Of a stretch of 64,000 nucleotides of DNA, positions 1 through 12,754 are shown piece after piece. Every line of letters starts with the position of its first letter. Within the stretch, counting starts at the first letter, position 1. The translations under genes and the position numbers were made by a program. The stretch spans positions 12,994,979-13,058,978 of the forward strand of contig NC_092872.1 of NCBI RefSeq assembly GCF_028372415.1. Direction: 5' to 3'. The notes under the pieces are model-generated. The model saw nothing but the letters and a program-made list of their open reading frames with translations, was not told the origin of the DNA and ran no database searches. This DNA comes from Notamacropus eugenii. Its lineage: Eukaryota; Chordata; Mammalia; Diprotodontia; Macropodidae.

Positions 1-605
1 TATCTCTATTTGTAGATGATATGTCTGTTTATCAAGAAAATTTTTGAGTCAACTGAAAAATGAATATGAATAGCTTTAGTAAAGTAGCAAGATACAACAT
101 AAAGACAGAAACAAAAACCAACAGTATTTCTGTGTATTACAAATACAACTGGAAATAAGAGGCAGAAAAAGAATTAGTATTTAAATTTTTAAAAGGTTCA
201 TTCAGTATCTGGAGTTGACATACACAGGACTCATATAACTAATAACTTATACAACAAAATTTAAGGGGGAGAAATGGAAGGTATCTGGAATTACTCAAAT
301 TATTTTATACGTAGATAATTACCAAAACCAAAAATGGGGAAAAAGTTTATGAAAAAAGTAAGTAAGACTTCACAGGAAACACATAGCACAGCATTTCTAT
401 ACCTCAAAGTCTATTATAAAGCTAGTCATCAAAATTATTAAGTACTGAATATAAAAAAAAGGAAAGGTGCTTAATGGAATACTACATAAACAAGACCCCA
501 AAACAAATGTGTACAGCTCAGTATCCTATAAACTCCCAAAACACCAAGAATTCACTACTGGACAATAATTGCTAGGCTAACTGGAAAGCAGTCTGGCAGG
601 AATTT
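1..605 (+). mobile_element. Old L1 ORF2 fragment, reverse transcriptase region
   Basis: The left edge begins inside an L1 reverse transcriptase: the frame starting at base 5 reads SLFVDDMSVY, the FADD catalytic-motif region. Further on, around 545-600, a frame reads close to DNNCxANWKAVWQ, the segment seen intact at 25485. Stops and frameshifts are frequent, so the copy is dead. The 7SL retrocopy follows it. Confidence 0.75.
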
Positions 606-617
606 GCTTCAATTACA

Positions 618-925
618 TCTTTTTGTTGACGCTGGGTCTCAATATCTTATCCAGGTTGCACAGGTAGCAGTCACTCACATATGGCCCCACTGCTAATCGG
701 CACAAGAGCTTTCACTTGCTCTGTTTCTGCTGAGGACCAGTTCTCTCTATCATGGCAATCTAGTGGCGTCTTAACAGTGTCACTTGATATCCGTGCAAGA
801 CTTTGTGCAGACACCCAATTAGCTTAGCTCACCTCAGAATTCCTGGGTCAAGTGAGTCACAGCCTCAACATACCACCCAGCCCAGTACAGATTACGTTAA
901 GTTCAGCTAGATCACATCTTACATT
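618..925 (-). pseudogene. 7SL RNA (SRP RNA) retrocopy, decayed
   Basis: The reverse complement follows the whole 7SL RNA in order. Plus-strand landmarks are GCTGGGTCTCAATATC (3' end), CCCACTGCTAATCGGCAC (matching CCCACTACTGATCAGCAC), CTTGCTCTGTTTC, TTTGTGCAGACACCC (matching TTAGTGCGGACACCC) and CAGAATTCCTGGGTCAAG. Many scattered substitutions and small gaps show it is an old, non-functional copy. It sits among L1 fragments, consistent with L1-driven retrotransposition. It does not have the dimeric Alu structure, as expected outside primates and rodents. Confidence 0.8.
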
Positions 926-959
926 ATATATCACTATAAATTCCAAAAGACTTATTCCA

Positions 960-1110
960 CCTAAGTGTGTTATAGGATTAAAGATCTGAGCTTTAAGTGA
1001 CTTTGAGGTCGAATCCCTCATTTTGCAGAGGAAGAAACCAAGGCCCAGGCAGGTGAAGTGACTTGTCTAGAGTCACAAAGCCAGGTTAGTTCAGTGTCTG
1101 TGGTATGAAA
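960..1110 (+). repeat. MIR-like CORE-SINE fragment
   Basis: Contains the typical 'gcagaggaagaaacca', 'aggcccaggcaggtgaag' and 'cttgtctagagtcacaaag' words of the MIR/CORE-SINE tail. Confidence 0.6.
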
Positions 1111-1964
1111 AAATGAAAACATGCTACCTACCTCCTAATAGAGAGATGAAAGATTCAGATTGCAGAAATAGACAAATTTGGGGGGAGAGGGTCATGGTCA
1201 ATGCGGACATTTGTTTTGATTGAGTATTCATGTTTGTAATGGTTGGGTTTTTGTTTTTTTGGGGGGGCTCTTTCTTAACTTGGGAGGCGGGTTTGGTGTG
1301 GGAACATGAGAAATCAGATCTTGGCTGATTTTTCAGAGAGCTAAAGCCTCATGTGGAAGTTCTGTTAGTACCCTAATATGCAACCCCCCTAATCTGATTA
1401 AGAGCAGCCATCTGAACTCTTAAAACCTCTTATCTGGTTTTCAACCTCCTCTGAGACATTCTCCTTTTGTGCCTCCAGGGTCCCTGGAAAATCACATTCC
1501 TCAACAGAGAAAACAGAAGCAAAGCAAGAAGTGAGTATTTCTACCTTCTTCCCTTCCTTTACCATGATAAGTAAATAAAATCAAAATAGAGATCATGTCC
1601 CCTCTTGTATTTTCATTTTGTCCCTAACATAATTAAGAAAGTCCTATGTATTGTCCTTGTTATTCCTTAATCTCACATCATTCTAACCTTTTATAATGCT
1701 ATTTATTATTCTTACAGACACTTGTCATTTTTGTTTTCATCCTCTTAGCTCCTCCCAGCTTAAATCTTTCACGTGACCTTTAAAAATATCTAAAATGACT
1801 TCTGAGTTCCCTGAATATCCTTTTAGACACCTTCAACTTTTGTTCCCCATGGAGATAGTTTTTTATTTGTATTGCTATAACTTTCATTCTTCAGAATTTT
1901 GCTTCATTCCACTGTCATCCCAATGTACATTTCACAATTAGATGTACAAGTCCCAAATAGAATC
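1110..1964. other. No gene recognised
   Basis: AT-rich, low-information sequence with short homopolymers (T and G runs near 1250-1267). No exon, RNA or clear repeat family was recognised. Confidence 0.4.
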
Positions 1965-2275
1965 CTTTAAAAAAAAAATTTACTAAGTATTGCAGTGGAA
2001 TAGATGAACAAAAACTACAGACAAACACCACTATGAATATTAAAGTAAAACTATTGAATAAAATAGTAGAAAAAATGCTACATCAATATACCCGAAAGAT
2101 TATTTACCAGGGTGGATCAGTATTAGGAATTTAGGGATGGTTCGATATGAAGAAAACTATAAACACAATATAAAACTAATACCAAAGACAATAAGATTTG
2201 ATGTTTTTAAAAGACAGAGAGAAGGCCTATGACAAAATAAAACACGTGTTAAAAATTGAAAGTACAGAAATAAAT
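1965..2275 (+). mobile_element. Old L1 ORF2 fragment
   Basis: Decayed reverse transcriptase coding sequence (the stretch holding 'caccactatgaatat', 'ctacatcaatatac' and 'gcctatgacaaaat'), with several in-frame stops. It is followed by an inserted repeat that opens with a transposon-like 'gtgccaggcactgtgctaag' stretch at 2337-2356. Confidence 0.7.
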
Positions 2276-2279
2276 GGAC

Positions 2280-2785
2280 TTTTTTTTACTATGACAAGGA
2301 AGGTAGGAAACAAGCATTTATTAATCACCTACTATGTGCCAGGCACTGTGCTAAGCATTTTATAAATATCACAGAATGGCGGGGCTTACCCTTTGGAACT
2401 CTGGGTAGCTGTTAAGGAGTGGACCCCCCTTTCCCTGTTTTAAAAACCCAGATGTTGGTGTTTTTCTCTCTGGGACCTCATTTTCCCATCTGACTACATT
2501 TCCTATGACATCTGATTGTAGTTCCCAGAACTGAAATCTTGTAAGACGTGTCTAGATTCAAGGAAATGGTGCCACAGAGAATAAGGCCCCAACGGACCTC
2601 AGTGATCTATGAAGAAAGAAGTGGAGTTTCTAAGTTGTATAGGTTGGGAAACTGAATTCAGAGGTAGGCATAGTATGCTGCAACAATTTCCAGATTGGGG
2701 TTCCAGAGAACCCAGACTCTCAACTTCATGTACAGACAACAAAAAGAACCCCATACCGAATATGCCACCTAGTTAGCTGTCTAAC
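2280..2785. repeat. Short ancient repeat start plus unclassified insert
   Basis: 2305-2365 carries the 'cctactatgtgccaggcact' word of an abundant ancient family. The rest to 2785 is unclassified and separates two L1 pieces, so it is probably another insertion. No coding signal. Confidence 0.4.
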
Positions 2786-2789
2786 AGTT

Positions 2790-3540
2790 TCTATCTAAAA
2801 CCAAAAACCAGTATCAAATGTAATGAAGAACCTACTAGCAAGATAAGCAGATGAGTGGTAAAATAAGGACGTCAATTTTTATTACTTTTATTTGATGTGG
2901 ACCTAGAAATGTTAGCTATAAGGACAAGAAAAAAAATTCAGGGAATAAGCACAACTAAGTGAAAATATCTTCTATCTGTTGATACAGTCATTTAGAGAAT
3001 TCCAGATCCTCAGCGAAATAAAAATTAAGTGAAACAACTTTACTAAAGTAGAAGAGCACAGAAATGACTGAACTTTCAGTGTATTACTAGAAATACCCAG
3101 AAAAATGAGGGAGAAAAAGAAATTTCATTAAAAAAATAACTATATCTGGGAGTCAATCTCCTAAGATACACTCACGACATAAAACAATTATAAAACACTA
3201 ATTATAGAAATAAAGACTTACATAAATGTAGAGATACTAAATGTATATGCTGGGTCAAAGCAATATAATAAAAATGGTATTACTACCTAAATTATACAGA
3301 TTCAGTACCAATTACACTACAAAGGAATTACTTTATAGAGACAAAATTGTCTTGAGGTTGAGATCAAGAATCTTAAGGGAACTAATGAAAAAAGGAGAAC
3401 TGAAGGGGCCTAGCATTAAGCCAAATCAAACTATATTATGAAGCATTAATCATCATTATTTGCTCATTAAAACCATATACTGATTAAAAATTAGAAAAGT
3501 TGATCAATGGAACAGATTAGGAAGAATTCTTAACTGAGCA
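2790..3540 (+). mobile_element. Old L1 ORF2 fragment
   Basis: Continuation of decayed L1: a frame at 3241-3441 keeps NIIKMVLLPKLYRF, corresponding to NIIKMTILPKLIYLF in the younger copy at 25120. Stops break it on both sides. Confidence 0.75.
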
Positions 3541-3544
3541 ATTC

Positions 3545-4270
3545 AACTTTTTTTTTTAATGCCTACTATATGCCAAGTATTGTGTCCTAGCACAATACCT
3601 TCTGGGAATAAAAACAAATTTGAAAAAGTCCCTGTATATAAAAAATAAATACAAAGAAATTTCAGAGGACAGAGGTGTCAAATATTGGGGAAATCAGGAA
3701 AGGTTTTGTTTTTTTTTCCTAAAGAAGGTGGTGGTTAAGTTAAATCTTGGAGACAGCTATACATTCCAAGACATAATGGTGACGAGCAAGATTGTTTCAG
3801 GACATCTCTTTGGAACAGCTAGCGGATGAGTTTGCCTGGAGTACAAAATGCAAGAGCAAAGTAATACGTACTTACTTTGGAAAGACAGGTTGGAAGCACA
3901 CTGTAAAGGGCTTTAAATCTTAAAAAAGGTGTTACAATTTGATCTCAGACTTAACAGTGACAAGCCACTGAAGCATCTTGAGCACTTGTGTTTTAAGAAT
4001 AGCAGTTTAGTAGCCATGTGTTACATGGTTTGAAGAGGGGAAAGACTAGAGACCAAGGTCACCAATTAGAAAGCAATTAAACTAATGTATGCCACAGGTT
4101 ATGAGAGCGACTTGGGGTAGCTGTACCCTAAAAAATGGGAATGGACAAGAAAGACATGGAGGCATGGAGACAGAATCAATAGATTCTGCAACTGATTAGC
4201 TATAGGAAGGGAGTGAAAGGTAAGAGCTAAGGAAAATAATTGTGAAGGTTGTAAACATTCATTACTGGAA
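3545..4270 (+). repeat. Ancient interspersed repeat ('ctactatatgccaag' family) inserted in L1
   Basis: Starts with 'tgcctactatatgccaag' and runs through landmarks shared with copies near 34640 and 47390 ('aaggctt..', 'ggctttaaatc', 'ccactgaagca'). It separates two parts of the surrounding L1. I could not name the family securely; it is non-coding. Confidence 0.5.
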
Positions 4271-4279
4271 GAACAGTAA

Positions 4280-5165
4280 TACCATTAGTAGAAATCTTGC
4301 CATTTTGAAGAGGGGGGGGCTTAAAAGAAAAGGCAATCAAAATATAATACTCTACGGCTCAATAAACTCAACAATTTCTTTTAGAATAATGATTCTCTAT
4401 TTGACAAAAATGCTTTGAAAACTGGAAAACAGTTTGGAAGACATAGGACTTGAACCAACATCCTGTGTCATATTCTACAGTAAACTATTCTGAGGGAACA
4501 TAACATCTAAACATAAAAGACTATACCAATAAAAAAAAAAAGGTGAATGGAAAGAGGCAGCTCTACAAGTATGGCTGCGGAGGATTTTTAACTAAACAAC
4601 GAATAGAGATAATTGTAAAAGATAAATCTGATCATACTAATAAAAATTTCTGCAAAACAAAACCCAATATAGTTAGAATATGTTATTGAAATATAATTGA
4701 AAAAAAAAGAAAAAGCTATTGGGGGAAAATCTTCAAAGCAAGTATCTGTTATCTAAGATCACAAGACCATAAATTTAGAGCTATATTAGAAATATTACAC
4801 ATATTTGAGAATTAGAGCCAGAGGGTATGAACAATTTTAAAAAAAAAACCTACCAACTATAAGAGAAAATGTTCCAGATCACTAATAATAAAAAAAAAAA
4901 ATAAGCCATCTAAAGTTTTAATTCACATTTCATTGGTTGACAAAGATGAGAAAGGACAAAAAATGATTAATGGAGAAAACGCAGCAAGATAGACAAAAAT
5001 AATGAACTGTTGGTAGAGTTGGGAACTGTTCCAATCACAATGGAAAAAACCCTTGGAATTATATAACAGTCATTCAAATGTACATCCTCTTTGAGCCAGG
5101 AATTTTACCAGTAGGCATTATGACTGAATATGAACAGAGTAAAATATTACTGATATAAATGACAA
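4280..5165 (+). mobile_element. Old L1 ORF2 3' part
   Basis: Translated fragments keep FDKNAL / NWKTVW-type words near 4400 and NELLVELGT near 5002, the region that in a young L1 holds the C-terminal cysteine motif. Heavily mutated. Confidence 0.65.
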
Positions 5166-5169
5166 ATAT

Positions 5170-5690
5170 TAAGAATTTAGGAAGGGAGGCAGAGCCAAGA
5201 TGGTGGAATAAAAGGATGAAGTACAACAAGCTCCCTCTCCACTCCCAAACTCCTCCAAAGAGATCTAGAAAAGCCATGTAACCAAATCCAAAAAAATTAA
5301 GAGAAAGTAATTTTTCCAGTGTAGGTTAGCATAGGAAGAGAGAGGTCTAAGTGACACTGGTATCTGGCCAGGAAGGGATCAGTGAATATTCCAGCTCAAG
5401 GAAACACTGCGAATCAGAGCAAGAAGACATCTCAAATCCAGTATAGTGGAGCCTAAATGTGTGTGGGGTGCAGAAACAGGTGCCAAATGACTGCTCTTGC
5501 TCAATACCCAGTTCCACCTAATGAGGTCCCCGGCACTAGGCTGAGTATCAGGCCTAAATCAAAAACTAACTACTGGATATTTCAAAGTAGAAGACCTGAA
5601 AGCATATATCAAACAACACATCCAAAACAGGACTTTTTATTATTTTTTCCCATTCCTTACCTCCAAACTTTCCTATTTCTATTGAAGGTA
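5170..5690 (+). mobile_element. L1 5' UTR fragment
   Basis: Begins with GGGAGGCAGAGCCAAGATGG at 5178, the marsupial and eutherian L1 5' end signature (gagccaagatgg, YY1-type site), and continues as a 5' UTR-like sequence to about 5690, where RTE sequence takes over. Confidence 0.6.
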
Positions 5691-5694
5691 TTGA

Positions 5695-6600
5695 AGCTGA
5701 GATGCAACAAAGTATGGATCAGTTCTCTGCTGCCTGTGCTAATTTTGACCTAATAATTAACACCAAGAAAACACAGGTGCTCCATCAGCCACCACCACAC
5801 CATCCATACATGGAACCGTCGGTTACAACAAATGGAGAAGTTTTGAATGCTTCACTTACCTTATTTCCAGGGATGTACACATTGCCAGAGCTAGCTCAGT
5901 GTTTGGGAGACTCCAAAGAAAGGCTTGGGAGAGAAGAGATATTAGACTGACTACCAAACTGAAGGTCTACAGAGCTGTTGTGCTGATCTCTTATATGCCT
6001 GTGAAACATGGACAGTCTACCAGTGCCATGCCAGGAAACTGAATCACTTCCATCTGAACTGTCTTAGGAAGATTCTGAGGATCACCTGGCAGGAAAAGGT
6101 GCCAGATGCTGAGGTCCTTGCTCAAGCTGAACTGCCAAGCATTCAAGCTATGCTTCAGAGAGCGCAACTCTGATGGGCTGGCCACATTGTTCGAATGCAA
6201 AATGTCCATTAGCCAAAAAGACTATTTTATGGAGAACTCTCATGGGGCAGGCGATCACAAGGTGGCCAGAAGAAACGATACAAGGACACTTCAGGTCTCT
6301 CTCAAGAACTTTGGATCTGACTGTGCAACATAGCACAGGACCATTCGGCATGGGGTGCCCACACCAGAAAGGGTGCTGTGCTCTTTGAGCAAAGCAGAAT
6401 TGAGACAGCACAAAGTAAACATAGGATGCACGAATTTGAGAAATCCACTCCAAATACTCACACGGACTATCTGTGCCCAACCTGCGGTACAGCATTCTGA
6501 GCTTGTATTGGTCTGATCAGCCACAGCCGGACACACTGAAACATCACTTTATCGTGGTGATGTCACTGTGGCCTTCTTCAAAGATGAAGGACGACAACAA
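5695..6600 (+). mobile_element. RTE-family LINE, 3' end of ORF2
   Basis: Broken frames read NFDLIINTKKTQVL (end of the reverse transcriptase, typical of RTE), then LKVYRAVVLISLI, CQETESLPSELS and in another frame AQAELPSIQAM-like sequence. The 3' tail ends with 'cttcaaagatgaaggacgac' and a short ACA-rich repeat, as RTE elements do. Several frameshifts; not active. The derived SINEs at 18.4, 23.1, 28.2 and 41.8 kb share such 5'/3' words. Confidence 0.82.
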
Positions 6601-6604
6601 CAAT

Positions 6605-7560
6605 CACCACCCTTTTGGTCAGTATTAAGTACTTACTGTAAGCCACCTTACTAACTGCTCAGGATACAAAAGTAAGTGAAAATGCTGCCTGGCCTTAGTG
6701 AGCTCATTTTCTGATGAAGGAGACAACATGCAAAAAATGGAAATAACTATGAATATGGGGAAAGTATTAAATAAGACCAGGAAGGGAGCGTAGAACCAAG
6801 TCACTGGTGCATTTTCCCAGGGAGCAGTCAACATGAAGTCACTAAAGGTTTTCTGTGACTAAACATGTACATAAAGGAGATGTCTGACAGTGACATGAAA
6901 GGCAGCAGCAATGTTTCTGGTAAGACCTGTTAGAAGACTCCATGTGGTAATTTCCCACGTCATAAAAGCTATCTACCACAGTACCAGCAATTAAGAAGAA
7001 AAGGGGGAGACAGAGATTTGAGAGGACTAACTTTCCCAACTTTATGCACATGGAAGACATGTCTAGCAGCAGTGTCAAAGATGATATGGAGATGGAAGAC
7101 TTCGTATAGTCAGGGGTGAAAGGAGAAAAGATTTGAAACAGGGACTGTGGAATATGCTGTTAGGTATTTACAAAGGTAGAAAAGAGCAGCAATGAGGGTC
7201 CACTAACTTGTAATGGATGGAATTGGTCCCATTTTATAACTTTTTCTAAAGATACTAAGCTGCCCTAGAGCAAGGGGTGTGTGGGGGTGGGGGAGGTAGA
7301 ACTGGATGAGGGAAATGAATGGTACAGACTGTGTAAAGGGGAAAAGAAAGAGGGAAAGAAGAAAGGGACAGGACAGAGGAAGACATGAGAAAAAATAAGA
7401 ATGATTAGTGGAACAAAGACCTAGAGTAGACAAAGGGCACACACGGGGGCATTAGGTAATGATAATAAGCTAACATTCATCCTCAGAGAAAATGGGAGAA
7501 GTCACAGAATTTAAAGCATGGTAGAGGGAACTGTATTAAATAAATAGCATGAATTTTCTC
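6605..7560 (+). repeat. Ancient interspersed repeat, degenerate
   Basis: The left part (6620-6780) follows the same consensus as 3545 and 47390: 'taagtacttactgtaag', 'gatacaaaagtaagtg', 'gagctcattttctgatg'. The right part is too decayed for a firm call. No coding signal. Confidence 0.4.
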
Positions 7561-8870
7561 AGTAAAGGAGGAGGGTTGAGTTCCTACATCTAAGGGAATA
7601 GATAAATTATTATCTCAATAAAACAGGAAGTTGAACAAATGTTTAGAATAACCCATGGGGCATATGACAAGAAGTCACCAAGAGATGAATAAATGCCTTG
7701 CTGAGGATATGAGATAGCACAGTGGATCACCAGTATTTATGGTGTGGGGGACACTTTCTGCCGGTGGAAAATTCTTCTATGTTCATGAAAAGCTGTGGCT
7801 GGAAACAGGTCATCCCTGGTCACCACCTCTCCAGGGATGAAACTGCCTCTCATTTAGCTATCTAGGTGCTAAACTCATACACAAGACTTTTCAAGCTTGA
7901 CAGACCAGGACAAAGCTGTCCTGGTACAGGGTCCCAGTACAGTGTCCTTAGAATGTTTTTATCATTTTAATATCCAAACAGGCTTGCATTAAAGGAGGTT
8001 GGTATATACCTAAGTGGTAAATGAGGGAAAGGTGCCGAAGGAGTAGTCACAGACGAAGGGCCGCTCACAAAGCCCATGGACCATCATAAATAACAATGCT
8101 ACTTATGTAAAGGGAATTTACTTTGCTTTTCTTTTCTCAGTCTAAATGCAAAATGAATTTTTCTGGAAAAGTAAGAACCTACAGAGCCGCTGGCTACATA
8201 AGAATATGAAGATAATAATGAGAGAAGAGGGAATAGCTGAGAAGGAAGACAAATATGATTTTTGCTAGCCAAATTCATAGCTAAGGCCTAAAAAATGTAA
8301 TACTGCATCATAAACACTGAAGGACAGTTCCTTTGGTTTTTGAAATCTATAGTTGGTGATCTAAAGAATAAAAATAAATAACAGAGCTTTGTCTACATAA
8401 TTAAAACAGGTTGAAAGAGAAGAAATGTAATTTTTGATTACATGAGAGAAACCTCTCCAAAATATAATCAGGAAGAAAAAAAAATCCACAAGCAACATTT
8501 AAGTAATGTATGCTTAGGCTTAGAAATTACATCCCCTCGTAATTAAGCTCAAGAGTCGTGGGAATAGTATCTCTCCTCAGAATACAGGTCTTCCTCCCAA
8601 CCTGACTCCCAAAGCTGTAATCCAGGGAAGCAACTCTTGTAGAGAAGTGATCTGGCAACTTCTTCAACTGGTGCTGTGGACCCTGTCTCTCCCTGTCAAC
8701 CACAGCCTTCTTGGCAACCATAGCTACCGAATACTCAGAAAATAAAGTTCCTGAAGCCAAAATCTTTGACTCTGGCAAACAGCAGGAAAAGGTATGTTTT
8801 TATTCAAGGAAATAACATTGAAGACACATCATTATCTGCTATACCTTAAGGACCACAAGGTCCTCCACTT
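7560..8870. other. No gene recognised
   Basis: Unclassified sequence. Short open frames here (for example the minus strand at 8527-8778) have no recognisable protein family and no convincing splice context. Confidence 0.4.
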
Positions 8871-8879
8871 GACTGTCAA

Positions 8880-9030
8880 CTAAAATCTCCTATTATGTTA
8901 TCACAAGCCCTTAGTAGAATGTGAGCTCTTTAAGAGCAAGTACTATCATGCTTTCTAGTTGTATCCCCAACACTTTGCATAATACTTTGAACTTAGTAAA
9001 TGCTTAACAAATGCTTTTTTCAGTCCTTCT
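8880..9030 (+). repeat. L2-like LINE 3' end
   Basis: Words 'gaatgtgagctctttaagag', 'tgtatccccaacactttgca' and 'agtaaatgcttaacaaatgc' match the L2/MIR 3' terminal consensus. Confidence 0.65.
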
Positions 9031-9299
9031 TTCCTTCCCATGTATGGAAAATTTGTAAGTAAAGAACTTGCTCTTGAAATTAGAAAGGTAATAGCATATC
9101 AATACCATTTACCACAACCTATTACAAAGGGAGATGCAACAGTCTACTGTAGGTACATGTCACAATATGACATCAACATTATTAACAACAACCAACCACC
9201 ATCATTAAATTCTCCACTGTACAGTGAAAAAAATCCTCATTGATCTTGCCTAATCCTTGGCAAGGATTCTAAATTTCCAAATCCAATAACCTTTAGTCA

Positions 9300-10200
9300 A
9301 CACTCACCTTCCTTAATTTCTCTGTAGCATGTAACCTTGTTGATGTAATCTCTCCAAGCTTTTACCCAAGTGAGATCCTGGTGGCTATTACCCACTGGCC
9401 TCCAGAACATACTCCTTCTTTTATCAATTGGTTCAGTGTCTGACACTTGGTCTCCCTTCTCCACTCCAAATCCTGTCCTCCAACTAGGAGAGTTCAATAT
9501 CCACATATACTGATGCTTCATCAAACAACATAACCTCCCAGTTCCTTATTCTTACCAAGTCTTCTACTCTACCCCAAGCACACACAGGTCTAGTCACAGC
9601 ATTGAACTCTTCTAATCTTCCCCTTCAAGTATTCACCAGTCTGATCAAGAACTCACATTCCATTACCCAGTTATGACCAATCCTTCCATCTCTTCCTGTG
9701 CCCTTCTCGCTCCTCTTCTAAAGCCATGCTTCCTCACCACAAATGACCTTTCCCCTCAGTACTTTTCCAGGCCATTATCTGTTCTGGCTACACTACCTCC
9801 CCTACCCCCACCTCATGCAATTTCCATTCCACAGCTGGCAAGTTCAACTATACAGACAGATATTGCTTCCCATATAAAGGGGCCGTTTGGGAGACCTTCC
9901 CCTTCCTTCATGGAGTTCTATTATGACCCTGTCCCCCTTCATGGCTCCACACCCAGAGCTGAAGCTGCTTTAGTGCCTGATTCCTCCACCTCCCCAAGCA
10001 GCTTCAATGCCTGGAGCAGCAGACCCTGGTGGGGGGTCCTGTTGGCAGGAAAATCCAACTTGTGCCAACTGTCTCTAGTATCTCCTCTTGAATCCCTCAC
10101 TCTCTTGTCTTTGCCAAATCCTGACCCTGGATTACTTAGATCTATTTCCTCCTGTTTTCCTAATTCTATGAGGTGGAAAAAAGAACTGGAATAATTCATA
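9300..10200 (+). mobile_element. L2/CR1-type LINE, 5' part (decayed)
   Basis: A frame around 9490 reads EFNIHIY, resembling the GDFNIH word of LINE endonuclease domains; the C/T-rich, low-stop character matches the L2-like copy that continues at 10515. The 173-codon frame at 9673-10194 is part of this element and is not a host gene. Confidence 0.5.
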
Positions 10201-10204
10201 AAAC

Positions 10205-10515
10205 TGCACTCACAAGATCCACTAAAAATTTATTATGTATTTTATGCTATACATCAAGATAATCATTGGACTAATTATCCTGCTTCTGACTTCTGGAGTC
10301 AGAAGACTTGAGTTCAAATTCAGTCTCAGATACCACCTAGCAAGACACTTGACCCTGGGCAAGTCACTTAAGTTCTCCCTCAGTTTACTAAAATGTAAAA
10401 TGGAGATAATAACTGACCTCTCAGCATTGTTATGAGGGTCAAATGAGATCATAATTTATAAAATGTTTAGCAAAGTGTCTGGTACATAGTAGGAACTAGA
10501 TAAATGTTTACTCCT
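10205..10515 (+). repeat. tRNA-derived / CORE SINE
   Basis: Contains 'ggagtcagaagacttgag', 'ttcaaattcagtctcaga', 'ccctgggcaagtcactta' and a MIR-like tail 'atgagggtcaaatgagatc' to 'ggtacatagtagg'. It interrupts the L2-like LINE. Confidence 0.8.
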
Positions 10516-12200
10516 TTCTCCTTCCTACTCTACACATGAGCTAATTCAACCCCTCCTCTTTTCAAGCCTGTTCCACTCTTCAAACTGAGGAACTTGCCTC
10601 AGAAAGTAGAAGCCATCTGCTGTCAGTTCCACTTTCTTCCCTTCTTGTCTCATAACCTGATGACAGCATCCTCTATTTCCTACTTTATTCCAGTTTCTCC
10701 TTTCTCCTTATCAAGGCTACACTGAACCCCTGATGTCATCCCTTCCTACCTTCTCCAACAGACTGCACTTCTATCATCCCCTCTATTTCAAATCTTCAAC
10801 CTCTCCCTCTCCCTATCTACTGGTTCCTTTCCTGCTGCCTACACACTTCTCTCCCCCATCCTACAAAAAGACGCTCATTAGAGCACATCATCCTCAAATA
10901 TATATTATCCTTTCCTTTCACAAATTACTTTATAATGACATCTACCCTCAATGTCTCCACTTCCTCTCCTTTTAACCTCTTCTAAATCCTCCCTCTGCAG
11001 GTTGACTTTAGGTCTTATCACTCAACTCAACTCAAACTGTCCTTTCCAAAGTTACTAATGATCTCTTAAATGCTAAATCATATAGCCTCTTCTCAATCTT
11101 CAAGTTTCTCAGTCTCTCTGCAAAGTGCCACTGTTGAGACCACTCTTTCTGGGAAGCCCAGGCCCCTCTGGCTGACATTGCCCTTTTTTGTTTCTTTTCC
11201 TCCTACCAGTCTGCCCCCTTCTCAGTCTCCTCTGCTGTATATTTATTCACATCAGCCATACTCCACAGCTCTGTCTTAGACTCCCTTCACTTTATACTCC
11301 ACACTTTCTCACTTGATGACCTTGTCAGCTGTGTGGTGATCTAGACATCCAGTCTAGTCTCTCCAGTGTTCCAGTCCCACATGACTGACTCAGACATTTT
11401 AGACTGGGTTGTTTTGTCTCACAGACATCTTAATTCAGTACATTAAAAACAGAACTCATCAAAAGCCACCCTCATTTCCTCAGTCTTCCTTACCCCATAT
11501 ATCCAAATTAGTTGATAGATCTCTTCCTAACTGTCCTGAAACCACCTCTTCCCTCTACTGACATGGTAGTCATTCCAGTTGAGGCCTTCATCATAACTCA
11601 GCTGGCCTACTGTAACAGCCTCCTCATTAATCTATTTCTCTGCTCCACAGAGCTGTCCAAGCGATCTTCCTGATGCCTGAGTCTGACTATACCATCTCCT
11701 TTTCCTACTGCTAGGATAAAATTCCAAATTCTGCTTAGTATTTAAAGTTCTTCACAAACACACTCCAATCTACATTAGGCTGTGCCCATCACTCTCCTCC
11801 CTTTACACACTCTTTGGCTTTTGCAATGTTCCTCCTCCTGTCAAGTTTCATCTCTGTCTTTGCACTTGTTGTCCCTAACCTTAGGTAAATAACTACATGT
11901 CATATCTCTTTCCTCATTTCTACTTTCCTCAAAGATCAGCTCAAAGGCCACTTCCTTCATGAGGCCTTTCTGATCCCTCCAAATAATAATACCCTACTCC
12001 CCAAATGACCTTTGATTTATTTTGCATTTTATTATACATCTAGGTGTCCCTTCTTCCAAAGCCCAAACAACAACAAAAAAAATGGAAGCTCCTTCTGAGC
12101 AGTAGGTAGTTCACTTTTTTGCCTTTATATTTCCTATGTCTAGAAGAGTTCCAAACACATAGCAAGCACTTAACAAATATTTGATTAACTGAAAATTTTA
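10515..12200 (+). mobile_element. Long L2-family LINE copy, 3' part
   Basis: About 1.7 kb in sense orientation. Landmarks are 'ttaaaaacagaactcatc' (11440), 'tcctcaaagatcagctcaaa' (11927), 'tcatgaggcctttctgat' (11958) and the 3' end 'agcaagcacttaacaaat' (12160). Reading frames are broken. Length is notable for a family this old. Confidence 0.68.
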
Positions 12201-12479
12201 AGATAAAAGAGAAAATTTTACAGAAGCAGACAAGGGAAGACAAATTGCTTCCTCCTTGATGAGGAGCAACTGAGGGAGTCAAAGGCAGATTTTAATTGTT
12301 AATATATAGAAGCTTTCTAAAACACAACATTGAATTTCAGCTTTAAAACTTACATATTTTAAAACAAACATGGAACTATGACATCTAAGGTTTTTAGTCT
12401 AATTCCAGATTGTTTGCATGTCACATCCCCCTTTCTGGTAGAATGTAAGCTCACTAAATTCAAGAACTATTTCTAATTT

Positions 12480-12690
12480 TGTCAATCAACAAAAATTTAG
12501 TAAGTGGATACTATGTGCCAGTCACTGAGCACACAAAATGAAGCAAAATACAGTCCCTTTTCCTCCAGAAGCTCACAATCTAATGAGGGAGACAACAAGC
12601 AGATATGCACAAACAAGCTATTATAATGGATGAATTGGAAATAATTTTAAAGAGGGAAGGTGCTAGAATTAAATGTAATTAATTTGTCTT
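12480..12690 (+). repeat. Ancient interspersed repeat fragment
   Basis: Carries 'actatgtgccagtcactgag', 'agaagctcacaatctaat' and 'gagggaaggtgctagaatt', as in the copies at 12755 and 47390. Confidence 0.6.
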
Positions 12691-12754
12691 TGCACATGAA
12701 AGATTCTGGAAGTATTTAATTTTCTACAGGATTCTTCAAAAGGATTCAGTGGTC

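Noticed and set aside
9673..10194. 173-codon open frame as a host gene
   Set aside because: Lies in C/T-rich L2/CR1-like LINE sequence without splice signals or domain.
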